From Planctomycetota bacterium (GTDB lineage Bacteria; Planctomycetota; UBA8742; UBA2392), in the NCBI GenBank assembly GCA_020425695.1, contig JAGQRE010000011.1, positions 1 through 47,988 on the forward strand: DNA of 47,988 bases, written 5' to 3'. Under the pieces are notes generated by a model. It made no database searches, was not told the DNA's origin, and saw only the letters and a program-made list of their open reading frames with translations. Below are positions 8,489-16,978 of this stretch, in pieces. Numbering within the stretch: the stretch's first letter is position 1; every line of letters starts with the position of its first letter. The position numbers and the translations under genes were made by a program.

Positions 8489-8526
8489 AAACAGCGCGGG
8501 CTTCGGCCCGCGTTGTCTGTTTTTCC
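8489..8526 (+). terminator. Rho-independent terminator
   Basis: The stem GCGGGC-TTCG-GCCCGC is flanked by A-rich sequence before it and a T-rich run after it (TGTCTGTTTTT). It lies 16 bases after the PDZ gene stop. Confidence 0.8.
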
Positions 8527-8600
8527 GTTCGTCACAGCCAACCAGCCGTATACTCGCACGTTCCTATGGTACTCCGTTGTTTGCATTGAAGGACATTCCC

Positions 8601-10439
8601 ATGCGCTACGCCGCTCTGTTGCTTGTACTGCTGTTCACGTCATTGGGTCTGCAAGCCCCACAAATGGCTCTGGCACAGGAAGACGGGCTCACGGCCGAAG
8701 AGAAAGGCTGGCTGGACAAAGTCGTCAGCGCCGGCTGGTCCGGCAAGAGCGTCAGCGATGATGTCTCGATCTCGGCCCGAAGCGCGCCGATGATGGACGA
8801 CCATCTCAAGACCGTGCTCGCTAAAGACAAACTGCTGACTGAGCAGCAACGCAATGCCCTGCTTGAAGGCGTACGGATCGAAGTAAAGAACCCCGGCTGG
8901 TTGAAGCACTTCGCCGTCACGCCCGGCACCTACACCGTCGGGTTTCGCCAAGGCGCAAACAACCTGCAGACCGTCGTACGAGACCCGGATGGAAACGTCG
9001 TTGACGTCGGTGGCATGACCCTTAGCTCGGGCACGCAGAAGAAACCGATCACGTCACGCTATTTCGTCGACGGCCAGATCAAGCTCGAAGTCAAGTGGGG
9101 CGAAGTCACCTTCAGCTGGTACTACGTCAGCAAGCAGGCACACGACAACGCGCTGGGTACCTGTACCGAGCGTCGTGCCGGCAACGTCAGCGTCTATTCG
9201 GACTTGCCGGACGAAGCCGGCATCGCAGATATCGCAGAGTTGTGCAGCAAGGCCGTCGCAATCAACGAGAAGCTGATGGGCGGCACGCTGCCAAAGGGCT
9301 TTCGGTACGAAGTCTACTTACTGGGCAACAACGCTTCCTACACGGACATCGACAAGCTGCTGACGGGCGGGGCCTTCGCGCGTAACGGCGCCTTCACTTC
9401 GCACCTGACCGGGCTGGGTTACCTGTGGTACTACCCGCATTGGGACGGCGACTACGGGCTGCCTAGTTCATGGCTTGAGGTCATCATCCACGAGTTTCAT
9501 CACCAGTACGTCTACAAGGCCGTGCCCGAGTTAATGCTTGCACCTGACTGGTTTCAGGAGTCATGCGCCGAAGTCGCTGCCCAGATGGGGCTCGACGCCG
9601 TCGACAAAACGGCGGCCGCCAACTACCGCAACCGGCGACTGGCTGAGCTCGTGTTCTGCGACCGCAACGGGCAACTGCCACCGCCGCAAGACATACTTGG
9701 CGACCAGCCCAGCGACAGTATCACCGGCTTCTACACGGCCGCCTGGGTGATTGGTGAAGCACTTGCCGCCCAGCCAAAGGACCTGCTTGCCATGATCCAG
9801 ACAATGGTTCCGCACCAGTTGGCGTGGAAACAGGAAAGAGTCCTTCGGCGCGAGTTCGATGCGCGCTACCCGACCATCGATTCAATTCTGCGTGCCAAAC
9901 TGGAAGCGGCCCGCAAGACGCCAGCGGGTTGGATTAAGGACGACTGCTGCGTCGATGAACGCGAGGGCGTAGTCGAGATCAACTGTGCTATCGGAAGCGC
10001 AGGCTTCGCGCTGGTCAATACGCCGATTGACGGCGACACGTTTGCACTGAGTGGCGAATTGCAATTCGACGACCAGCCTTCGCCACAGATTGATTTCATA
10101 CTTTGCTACGGGGCAGGCTCGAAAGAGAAGCACTACCTGAAGATCGCACTGCTGCCCGCCAAGGCCGTGCTCTTTGAAAACGACAACGGCGACTGGCGAA
10201 CGCTGTATTCATTTACCTACGACACCAACCTCGAAGTGACGGACGCAAAAGGCAAGCTGGTCTGGCACAACTTCAAACTTGTCTACGACGCCATCAAAGG
10301 CGAGGCGCGACTCGATATCGGGGCCGACGGACGATACGCCAAGTTCAATCTGAGCGACTATCACTCAGCACGCGACAGTTACGTCGGCGTCGGCGTTTAC
10401 GACGGAGTAGCATGGTTCCGGAAGCTGAAGCTTGAGTAG
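8601..10439 (+). CDS. Secreted gluzincin-type metallopeptidase
   Basis: The 612-residue protein starts at the ATG at 8601, preceded by AAGGA. Residues 1-25 are a signal peptide (cleavage after ALA). The metal site reads HEFHH (His297, Glu298, His301) followed by WFQES with Glu320 as third ligand, the gluzincin pattern seen in thermolysin-like and peptidase MA-like families. The N-terminal part (about 30-280) has no recognised family. The C-terminal 150 residues (from about 460) are beta-rich with GDTFALSGELQFDD and DSYVGVGVYDGVAWFRKLKL, resembling a concanavalin/LamG-like sugar-binding domain. It is predicted to be exported and to cut proteins outside the cytoplasm. The upstream terminator at 8489-8526 implies its own promoter. 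Confidence 0.82.
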   Translation: MRYAALLLVLLFTSLGLQAPQMALAQEDGLTAEEKGWLDKVVSAGWSGKSVSDDVSISARSAPMMDDHLKTVLAKDKLLTEQQRNALLEGVRIEVKNPGWLKHFAVTPGTYTVGFRQGANNLQTVVRDPDGNVVDVGGMTLSSGTQKKPITSRYFVDGQIKLEVKWGEVTFSWYYVSKQAHDNALGTCTERRAGNVSVYSDLPDEAGIADIAELCSKAVAINEKLMGGTLPKGFRYEVYLLGNNASYTDIDKLLTGGAFARNGAFTSHLTGLGYLWYYPHWDGDYGLPSSWLEVIIHEFHHQYVYKAVPELMLAPDWFQESCAEVAAQMGLDAVDKTAAANYRNRRLAELVFCDRNGQLPPPQDILGDQPSDSITGFYTAAWVIGEALAAQPKDLLAMIQTMVPHQLAWKQERVLRREFDARYPTIDSILRAKLEAARKTPAGWIKDDCCVDEREGVVEINCAIGSAGFALVNTPIDGDTFALSGELQFDDQPSPQIDFILCYGAGSKEKHYLKIALLPAKAVLFENDNGDWRTLYSFTYDTNLEVTDAKGKLVWHNFKLVYDAIKGEARLDIGADGRYAKFNLSDYHSARDSYVGVGVYDGVAWFRKLKLE

Positions 10440-10502
10440 AAGCGGTCGACGCTGCCGCGCGAGGGATTGTCCGTACTGTGTTGCCTGCGGAGCAGGCTCA
10501 CA

Positions 10503-10671
10503 ACTGTTAGCCCCCGCCGTCAGGCGGGGGAATGAAGGGCACGATTTCAAAGGCGCGGAGCGCCGACACAAAGTCGCACGACTCACCCGCAACCCGCTTT
10601 GTGGCGGCGCTCCGCGCCTCTTCATCTTGCATGCAACTGCTCCCCCGCCTCACGGCGGGGGCTAACAATTG
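10503..10671. repeat. Nested palindromic repeat element
   Basis: This fills most of the gene-free stretch 10440-10797. Outer arms at 10506-10531 and 10641-10666 (GTTAGCCCCCGCCGT and on) are reverse complements with one or two mismatches. Each arm is itself a hairpin (CCCCCGCC-GTCA-GGCGGGGG). Inside them a second pair at 10551-10573 and 10597-10619 (AGGCGCGGAGCGCC and on) is also inverted, with one mismatch. A further small palindrome, AGCGC-TCC-GCGCT, follows at about 10676-10688. There is no open reading frame or transposase. Confidence 0.75.
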
Positions 10672-10797
10672 TTGCAGCGCTCCGCGCTTAACTACTGATG
10701 CCCCCAGAGCGATTTCAGAATCAGTCTGCAGAGGCATGCACCGCATGGCCGCTAATCTGCGTCACACGGACCACTGAAGACGAAAAACGGAAACGCT

Positions 10798-12336
10798 CTA
10801 GTACGCCACCGCGAAGATCGCCTCGGGCGCGCCTTCCTTGCCACTGAAGATGCACTTGCCCGTCTTCCCCTTCCCGTCAAAGGGCAGGCAGCGCACCGTC
10901 GCCTTGGTCTCTTCCTTGATCTTCTTCTCGGCCTCGGCGTCGGGCTGGAAGAAACAGCGTACGAAACCACCCTTGTCTTTCAGCGTAGACTTCAATTCGT
11001 CGTAGGTTGCAGCCGTGTGAGAGTTCGCGTCGCGATACTGGCGCGCTTTCTCAAGCATCTCGCTCTGCACGCCTTCGAGCTTCGCTCGCAACCAGTCGGC
11101 CGAGACATCCGCAAGCTTGACGACCTCTTTGCTGCGGTCGAGGCGCCTCTTGACGACCATCGCCTCGCCGTCCACGTCGCGGGGCCCAACCTCAATACGG
11201 AAGGGCACGCCGCGCTGCTCCCAGTGGAACTGCTTGTCGCCGGGGCGGTTGTCGCGCCAGTCAACGACGACGGCCTGCCCAGTCACCTTGTCGAAGAAGT
11301 ACCGCGTCAGGTCACCCGACTTCAAGCGTTTGGCGGCCGCTGCGACTTCATCTTCGCCACACAGCACGCCCGCCAGCTTCTCAATGTACGCGGCCACTTT
11401 CGCCTTCTCTTCGTCAGTCTTGAAGATGGGGACGATCGCAACCACGTTGGGCGCAACACGGGGAGGCAACACCAAACCCTCATCGTCGCTGTGGGTCATG
11501 ATCAGCGCGCCGATTAGCCGCGTGCTGACACCCCAGCTTGTCGTCCAGGCCAGTTGCTCTTTCTGGTCGCGACCGGCGAACTTGATGTCGAACGCCTTGG
11601 CGAAATTCTGCCCCAGGTTGTGACTGGTCCCGGCCTGCAAGGCCTTGCCGTCCTGCATCAGCGCCTCAATGCAATAGGTCGTAACCGCGCCGGGGAACTT
11701 CTCGCTGTCGGTCTTGGGGCCCTTGAGTACGGGCACGGCCAGGAACTCCTCGGCAAAGTCGGCGTATACGTCGAGCATGCGCAGAGTTTCTTCCTCGGCC
11801 TCGTCTGCGGTTTCGTGCGCGGTGTGGCCTTCCTGCCATAGGAATTCGCTGGTACGTAAAAACAGGCGCGTACGCATTTCCCAGCGCATGACGTTGGCCC
11901 ACTGGTTGATCAGTACGGGCAGGTCGCGATAACTCTGAATCCATTGCGAGTACATGTGCCCGATCACCGTTTCGCTGGTGGGGCGGATGATGTAGGGCTC
12001 TTCGAGCTCGCCGGCGGCCTTGAGACCGCCCTTGCCGTCTTGCTCAAGCTTGTGGTGCGTAACGACAGCGCACTCCATGGCGAAGCCTTCGACGTGCTGG
12101 GCCTCTTTGGTCATGAAGCTCATGGGGATCAGCAGGGGGAAGTACGCGTTGACGTGCCCGGTTTCTTTGAAGCGACGGTCGAGGTCACGCTGGATGGCTT
12201 CCCAGACGGCAAAGCCTTCGGGGCGGATCACCATGCAGCCGCGCACGGGCGAGTAATCCGCCAGTTGCGCCGCCTTGATGACGTCGAGGTACCATTGCGA
12301 ATAGTCTTCCGCACGAGTTTTGATGTTCTTGGCCAT
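10798..12336 (-). CDS. proS: Prolyl-tRNA synthetase, archaeal/eukaryotic type
   Basis: This 512-residue class II synthetase joins proline to tRNA-Pro using ATP. Class II motifs are visible: RPTSETVIGHMYSQWI, then motif 2 with MRTRLFLRTSEFLWQEGHTAH, and motif 3 in the SWGVSTRLIGALIM segment. It lacks the insertion domain of the common bacterial enzyme and keeps the C-terminal extension ending in a hydrophobic aromatic residue (FAVAY), both marks of the archaeal/eukaryotic type found in some bacteria. The frame stays open upstream to 12528, but that extra sequence (including AGFQPALPAGILPAG) is translated from the palindromic repeat at 12368-12471. The ATG at 12336 (MAKNIKTRAEDYSQWYLDV) matches the family start. 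Confidence 0.97.
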   Translation of the reverse strand: MAKNIKTRAEDYSQWYLDVIKAAQLADYSPVRGCMVIRPEGFAVWEAIQRDLDRRFKETGHVNAYFPLLIPMSFMTKEAQHVEGFAMECAVVTHHKLEQDGKGGLKAAGELEEPYIIRPTSETVIGHMYSQWIQSYRDLPVLINQWANVMRWEMRTRLFLRTSEFLWQEGHTAHETADEAEEETLRMLDVYADFAEEFLAVPVLKGPKTDSEKFPGAVTTYCIEALMQDGKALQAGTSHNLGQNFAKAFDIKFAGRDQKEQLAWTTSWGVSTRLIGALIMTHSDDEGLVLPPRVAPNVVAIVPIFKTDEEKAKVAAYIEKLAGVLCGEDEVAAAAKRLKSGDLTRYFFDKVTGQAVVVDWRDNRPGDKQFHWEQRGVPFRIEVGPRDVDGEAMVVKRRLDRSKEVVKLADVSADWLRAKLEGVQSEMLEKARQYRDANSHTAATYDELKSTLKDKGGFVRCFFQPDAEAEKKIKEETKATVRCLPFDGKGKTGKCIFSGKEGAPEAIFAVAY

Positions 12337-12367
12337 GTTCGATATCCGTATCCGGTGCGCCGCCTCC

Positions 12368-12471
12368 CGTAGCGCAGACGTCTCGTCTGCACCGGTCGCG
12401 GGCGTCTCGCCCACGACTTTTCCCGCAGGCAGGATGCCGGCGGGAAGTGCAGGCTGGAAGCCTGCGCTACG
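12368..12471. repeat. Chain of four palindromes within an inverted repeat
   Basis: Terminal arms at 12368-12391 and 12448-12471 (CGTAGCGCAG and on) are inverted copies. Four hairpins follow one another: GCAGACG-TCT-CGTCTGC, then GTCGCGGGCG paired with CGCCCACGAC, then CCCGCAGGC paired with GCCGGCGGG, then GCAGGCT-GGA-AGCCTGC. The element lies in the 300-bp gap upstream of proS (12337-12636). The rest of this gap shows nothing else clear. I recall similar elements in planctomycete genomes but cannot verify that here. Confidence 0.7.
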
Positions 12472-12636
12472 ACCAGGGCGGGATTGTTCCTGAAATACCC
12501 TCAAGCGCAAGGCTTCAAACCTCGGCACGGGGCAACAAATGCGTTAGAGCAACCGAATCACGGTCGATGGCGGGAACTACGGGACTGGTTCAATGTCTGT
12601 CTCATGCAGGCAAACGTATCAGAGTTTCTTGACACG

Positions 12637-13932
12637 TCAAGAACGTCGAGTCACACGACCAGCCAAGAAACCAAGAAACAGGATCACGAATGCTATCGCT
12701 CCAATCGGCGCCAACACGCCGAACCATCCGAATGACCGTGAAACGTTCGATTCTTCTGGTGTGGAGTCGCTGGGAAAGTTGACCGAATGCGATGTCGTCG
12801 CGGCATTCAAATCGACTTCGTACCGTTCCCACCAGTCAGTTCCATAGCCCAATTCGACGGTGATATGCTCACCGTCAACTGCCGCCAGTTCGACTCCGCT
12901 GAACTTCAAATCGCCTTCAAAGGTAATCGGCAGGTCGAGCGCCGTCTCCCGCCCCTGCTTGAACACTCGGATGCTCGTGGCTCTTGTGCCGTGTGAATAG
13001 GCAAGGGACGCACAGACCTTCCCGTCGGCCGTGAGAACGAGTGGGAAACGCCGGGATTCAGTTGAGTGGCATTGCCCCAATTGCGACTCAGTTTCCACGT
13101 CCGCCAGAAACACAGGGCGCGGGAAAACTTCAGGTATGGACAAGAGTTCCGATCCCGCCCCATCGTAGACAACCGTGCGGGGACCACCCGGCTGTGCCTC
13201 GGGAATCACGATCACTCGCACGTTGCCGTCACCGGAGATGAAGACTTCCGCGCCTGCCGGAATCCTCTGGACCCAACCGTCATCAATCTCTTTCGGGACG
13301 GAGCCTTCGTCGGGTGGTAACTCGTCCGCATCATTGCCAGCAAGGGCAGCCTCAAATGCTTCGAGTTCGTCGCTTGTTGGCAGCAACTGCGTGGCGTACT
13401 GTCGTCGAACAAGCTCGCCAGTTTCAAGGATGAACCTGTACTGATCGCCAGTTCGGCAGGTGACTACAACAAAGTTGTCAAATTGTTCCCAGCGTGCGAA
13501 GGATGTTCGCACACCAGGCCAGTTCGTCTCTGATCGATGCGGCTTACGCGCTGGACCCGCCAAGTCCCACGCACAAAGAAAGCGTCCTTCGCGATAGAAA
13601 CAAATACTCGGACGCTCACTCGAATTGAGCACGGCCGCAGTCAACCCGTCATCAGTGACGAGTAACTCGCCACCCCCATGCGACGGCAACAAGCCCAAGT
13701 CTGCGGTCCAAAGGGGATGCTCTGGATCGTTTGGCAAATACAAGCCGGATTCAGTCCATGGGAAATCGGCAGAAAGGCGTTTGCCCTGATCCCCAGTTGT
13801 TTCGTCGATCTGAACATAGAGATACTTCCCGTGTACGACAGGCCTGATGATGTCCCACGGACGAGGCGGAAGGCTCGTCGCCGACAGCAACGACGACCCA
13901 ACAAGAACAAGTATCAACAGTGCGAAGCGCAT
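12637..13932 (-). CDS. Secreted, C-terminally anchored protein of unknown function
   Basis: This is a 431-residue protein with an N-terminal signal peptide (MRFALLILVLVGSSLLSATS). It ends with one transmembrane helix (about residues 400-425) and a basic end, RVTRRS. The body may be beta-propeller-like: it has several short repeats of strand-turn pattern with Trp and Asp (LWTADLGLLPS, FLCAWDLAGP), but no family is recognised. The start is either the ATG at 13932 or the one at 13941, three codons earlier. Neither has a clear Shine-Dalgarno sequence. The longer open frame upstream is antisense to the SDR gene and is rejected. Its stop overlaps an 18-bp palindrome at 12626-12643. Confidence 0.7.
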   Translation of the reverse strand: MRFALLILVLVGSSLLSATSLPPRPWDIIRPVVHGKYLYVQIDETTGDQGKRLSADFPWTESGLYLPNDPEHPLWTADLGLLPSHGGGELLVTDDGLTAAVLNSSERPSICFYREGRFLCAWDLAGPARKPHRSETNWPGVRTSFARWEQFDNFVVVTCRTGDQYRFILETGELVRRQYATQLLPTSDELEAFEAALAGNDADELPPDEGSVPKEIDDGWVQRIPAGAEVFISGDGNVRVIVIPEAQPGGPRTVVYDGAGSELLSIPEVFPRPVFLADVETESQLGQCHSTESRRFPLVLTADGKVCASLAYSHGTRATSIRVFKQGRETALDLPITFEGDLKFSGVELAAVDGEHITVELGYGTDWWERYEVDLNAATTSHSVNFPSDSTPEESNVSRSFGWFGVLAPIGAIAFVILFLGFLAGRVTRRS

Positions 13933-13992
13933 ATGGCGCATTCTAGCACGTCGCGGCTTGAAGGTGCCAAGGCTTTGCCGCATCATCCGGCC

Positions 13993-14805
13993 ATGACCGA
14001 AAAGACGATCATTGTTACCGGCGCGGGTGCGGGCATTGGCAAGGCTACGGCCCTTGAGTTGGCGCGACGTGGCGCTCGTGTCGTTGTTGGCGCGCGGTCG
14101 GAGGCTTCGGCTCAACCGGTCGTGGACGCAATCACGAAGGCCGGCGGACAGGCTGAGGCTCTGGCGATGGACCTGTCTTCCGGCGAGTCGATCAAGAGCG
14201 GCGTGGCGCGCTTCCTGGAATCCCACGACCGCGTGGATGTGCTGATAAACAACGCGGGCGTCTGGGCCGGTGAGCGGAAGTTGACTCCCGAAGGGCATGA
14301 GATCACCTGGAGCGTCAACGTACTCGCGCCGTTCCGCTTGACCCAGCTGTTGTCTGACGCCTTGCACAAGGGCGAAGGGCGCGTGATCAACCTGTCGTCC
14401 TCACAGCATTACAAGGGCGACATCCACTGGGATGACCTGCAGCTCCAATCAAACTACAACGCCCAGCGCGCCTACGCCCAGAGCAAGCTGGCGGTCACCA
14501 TGCTTTCCATTGAGCACGCGGATCGCGACGAACGTTTGAAAGTCAACGCTGCGCACCCGGGTGTGGCCGGCACCGATCTGTTCCGCAACTTCCCGGGCTT
14601 CATTCGCTTCTGGATCAACCTGCTCATGAGCACGCCCGAGAAATGCGCACGACCGGCCGTGATGCTGGCGAGCGATCCGGCCTGCAGCGACGTCACCGGC
14701 AAGTTCTACTACAAGCTGAATCAGCGCGAGCCGCACGCATTGGTAAAAGACGCGGAAGCCCGCAAGCGCTTGTGGGAGCTAGTGGCCACGCAGGCTGGGG
14801 TCTAG
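13993..14805 (+). CDS. Short-chain dehydrogenase/reductase
   Basis: The 270-residue protein has the Rossmann cofactor motif TGAGAGIG (residues 9-16), the NNAG motif, the catalytic Ser in LSSSQHYKG and the catalytic YAQSK pair. It uses NAD(P)H to reduce or oxidise a carbonyl or hydroxyl group. The closest named relatives by pattern are retinol dehydrogenase-like SDRs, but the substrate cannot be told. The ATG at 13993 is chosen because it places MTEKTIIVTGAG at the family start. An upstream in-frame ATG at 13933 would add 20 residues of no family likeness. The next gene begins two bases after its stop, so they form an operon. Confidence 0.9.
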   Translation: MTEKTIIVTGAGAGIGKATALELARRGARVVVGARSEASAQPVVDAITKAGGQAEALAMDLSSGESIKSGVARFLESHDRVDVLINNAGVWAGERKLTPEGHEITWSVNVLAPFRLTQLLSDALHKGEGRVINLSSSQHYKGDIHWDDLQLQSNYNAQRAYAQSKLAVTMLSIEHADRDERLKVNAAHPGVAGTDLFRNFPGFIRFWINLLMSTPEKCARPAVMLASDPACSDVTGKFYYKLNQREPHALVKDAEARKRLWELVATQAGV

Positions 14806-14807
14806 GC

Positions 14808-15275
14808 ATGGACGCCGTGAAATGCCCATCCTGTGGCGCAACAGGCAGCGGACTTGTCTGCACGTACTGCGGATCACGGATCCGCGAGAGCGTCGATGAA
14901 ACACTGGCACTGGCCGAGTTTCATCAGTTGCTGGGTTCTGAATCAGGCGAGAATCTGGCCAAGCTATTGAAGCACGGGTATCTGCCGGCTGCTGAAGGTC
15001 CCCTGATCGAAGCCGGCTTCAAGTGCCTGCCGTACATGGGCGATGACATTCACAGCGACGAGGGCGAAGGGGCAGCACTACGCCTGGAGGCCGTCGTCTC
15101 GCGACTCCGGGTAAGCGGCGACACAGAGCAGAGCGTGAAAGCCGTTGCCGAGTTCGAGTCGCACCTCAAACGCTACCGAACCGACCAAAAGCAATCGACG
15201 CGCATGGGTTGCGCGATTCTCGTTGTCGTGCCGCTGCTGATTCTTGCGGTCATCCTGTGGTGGGTATTCGCCTAG
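14808..15275 (+). CDS. Zinc-ribbon protein with C-terminal membrane helix
   Basis: The 155-residue protein begins with a four-Cys zinc ribbon, MDAVKCPSCGATGSG to CTYCGS (Cys6, Cys9, Cys18, Cys21). A helical middle part follows. The C-terminus is a single hydrophobic helix (about 133-154, AILVVVPLLILAVILWWVF), so the protein is tail-anchored with the ribbon in the cytoplasm. Its start is two bases after the SDR stop, which implies translational coupling. The function is unknown. Confidence 0.8.
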   Translation: MDAVKCPSCGATGSGLVCTYCGSRIRESVDETLALAEFHQLLGSESGENLAKLLKHGYLPAAEGPLIEAGFKCLPYMGDDIHSDEGEGAALRLEAVVSRLRVSGDTEQSVKAVAEFESHLKRYRTDQKQSTRMGCAILVVVPLLILAVILWWVFA

Positions 15276-15284
15276 AGCGGCGCG

Positions 15285-15365
15285 AAGGGGCCAGACCCTG
15301 TTTTCGCGGCGCGTACTCAGGCGGACATCGAAAGTCACCCGAGCGAAAACAGGGTCTGACCCCCT
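15285..15365. repeat. Palindromic repeat, GGGGTCAGACCCTG family, copy 1
   Basis: About 81 bp whose ends are inverted (GGGGCCAGACCCTGTTTTCG and its complement GCGAAAACAGGGTCTGACCC). It matches the element at 40464-40544 in length, ends and an inner GAAAGTCAC block. It lies in the 270-bp gap between the zinc-ribbon gene and the TPR gene. No transposase is nearby. Such ends are typical of REP-like elements mobilised by a Y1-type transposase elsewhere; that origin is inference. Confidence 0.75.
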
Positions 15366-15545
15366 ATATCCACTGGCCCGCAAACCGGTTTCAGTCGCGG
15401 GAAGCAAAGGTTAGGCTGGGCCAAACCCGGGAGAGCCGATGCTCGACTATCGAAAGGCAGAACACGGCAACTTCCACACTTGACCTGTTGGCTTTCGCCC
15501 CGACAGGGGTAGGCTTTGAACGCTCACTAACATCGGGACACGGCA

Positions 15546-16736
15546 ATGGCTCACGAGAAGATCGACGCGGCGCTGGAGACATTCTACTCAGGCGATACGG
15601 ATGGCGCAGAAGCCGCGCTGAAGGAAATCGGCGGCGGCAAACTGGAAGCGCCGGCCGGGCTTGAGCCGCTGGATGAAGCCGCGTACTACGAGGGTATCGG
15701 CGGAATCCAGCTAGCGCGGGAAGACGCCAAGGGCGCGGCCGAAGCCTACAAGAAAATGATTGAGCTTGAGGCCAAGGGTGAAGCCGACGCCAACGGACAC
15801 GCAACGTCATGGGCCAAACTCGGCGAGGCGCTAGCCCAGACCAACGAGCTTGAGGAAGCGATTGAGGCGTTCGACAAAGCCGTCGCCATGAAGACGGAAT
15901 GCGAAGCACCGACCAGCAGCAAGCTCAACGTCGTCTACAAGTACGCTGAGTGCCTTTTTCACGGACGCAAGTTTCAAGAGGCCGGCGCCCAGTTCGACAA
16001 CGCCGTTGAACTAGCCAAGGAAGCAGGCGTGGATGACGGCACGATGGCCACACTCGTGCTGTACCGTGCGGAAAGCATCAAGCACAAGATCGGGCCGATG
16101 CAGGCCAGCGTGCGCCTTCAGAAGGGCATGGACGGCGTGGCCCCCCCACCGCAGCTTGCAGCGCTGGAAGCGTCACTTGATGTCGAGTTCAAGCAAGCCG
16201 TTGAGTTGTACCGGCGCGCCAAAGAATTGGCCGCGCAAGCCAACATGCCGGAAGAGTTTCAGCTACAGATTCAGCGCAGTATGTCTGAGGCCTATCACGA
16301 CGCCGGGCGCTACGTGAAGGGCGTCATGCAGCGCAAGAAGCTGATCCAGATGGCCGAGCAGCAGAAAGTAGACCCGCTTGAGTTGGGCTACATGTACCAC
16401 GGGTTGGGCGAGTCACAGCGCGAAATGGGGCAGGTACCCGAGGCCATCGAAAGCTACCGCAAATCACTGAGCTACAAGACGAAAGCAGGTGCTGACAACG
16501 TCAGCCTTGCCAAGTCGCAGTATTCGCTAGGTGAGTGTCTGGCTGGCGGCAACAAGTGGGATGCGGCCATTGAAGCCTTCACGAAGGCCCGTGACCTGGA
16601 AGAGAGTTCTGAGGCTGACGACGACAACCACAAGATCCGCAGGAAGAAGTACTGGAACACGCTGGGGATGGCTTTGCAGGCCAGCGGCAAGGAAGACGAG
16701 GGCAAAGCTGCGATTGAGAAGGCTGAGTCGATCTAG
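15546..16736 (+). CDS. TPR protein
   Basis: This 396-residue, all-helical, cytoplasmic protein has no signal peptide. Tetratricopeptide units recur along its length, for example AAEAYKKMIELEAKGEADAN, EEAIEAFDKAVAMK, PEAIESYRKSLSYKTK and DAAIEAFTKARDLEE. TPRs bind partner proteins, so it is likely an adaptor. No catalytic domain is present. The start MAHEKIDAALETF has only a weak G-rich Shine-Dalgarno sequence. It is separated from the upstream zinc-ribbon gene by the palindromic repeat and is probably transcribed on its own. The partner is unknown. Confidence 0.88.
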   Translation: MAHEKIDAALETFYSGDTDGAEAALKEIGGGKLEAPAGLEPLDEAAYYEGIGGIQLAREDAKGAAEAYKKMIELEAKGEADANGHATSWAKLGEALAQTNELEEAIEAFDKAVAMKTECEAPTSSKLNVVYKYAECLFHGRKFQEAGAQFDNAVELAKEAGVDDGTMATLVLYRAESIKHKIGPMQASVRLQKGMDGVAPPPQLAALEASLDVEFKQAVELYRRAKELAAQANMPEEFQLQIQRSMSEAYHDAGRYVKGVMQRKKLIQMAEQQKVDPLELGYMYHGLGESQREMGQVPEAIESYRKSLSYKTKAGADNVSLAKSQYSLGECLAGGNKWDAAIEAFTKARDLEESSEADDDNHKIRRKKYWNTLGMALQASGKEDEGKAAIEKAESI

Positions 16737-16760
16737 CGCCGACGGCGCTTAGCGGCTACC

Positions 16761-16850
16761 TCAGCAGCCGCCGCCCTTGGTAAAGAGCATCAGAATCACG
16801 ACGCCAAGTACCAGTGCGCCGCCTGCGATGATTTCGGACCATTCCGGCAT
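16761..16850 (-). CDS. Putative 29-residue membrane peptide ending in GGGC
   Basis: This tiny gene lies in the gap between the TPR gene and the MoxR gene. It encodes MPEWSEIIAGGALVLGVV and then ILMLFTKGGGC. Residues 7-24 form one hydrophobic helix, and the C-terminus is Lys-Gly-Gly-Gly-Cys. There is no strong Shine-Dalgarno sequence, so it could be chance. The amphipathic start, single helix and terminal Cys make it worth recording. The nearby TGTTCTAACGCA just upstream is a 12-mer close to ones at 612 and 12540. Confidence 0.45.
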   Translation of the reverse strand: MPEWSEIIAGGALVLGVVILMLFTKGGGC

Positions 16851-16978
16851 AGTGGTGTTCTAACGCATGCCGGCGCGGGTTTCATCCACCAGATGTATTT
16901 AGGGCTGAACGATTTGCGCCATTTCGCGTTATATTGGATGACGTTGACCCCCGTCGTGACGCCCCTTAACCTGATTCC

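Noticed and set aside
12337..12528. Longer prolyl-tRNA synthetase start (extra 64 residues)
   Set aside because: The extension is translated from the palindromic repeat; the family start MAKNIKTRAEDY lies at 12336.
13942..14367. Longer N-terminus of the orphan secreted protein
   Set aside because: It is antisense to the SDR coding region and lies ahead of a clear signal peptide start.
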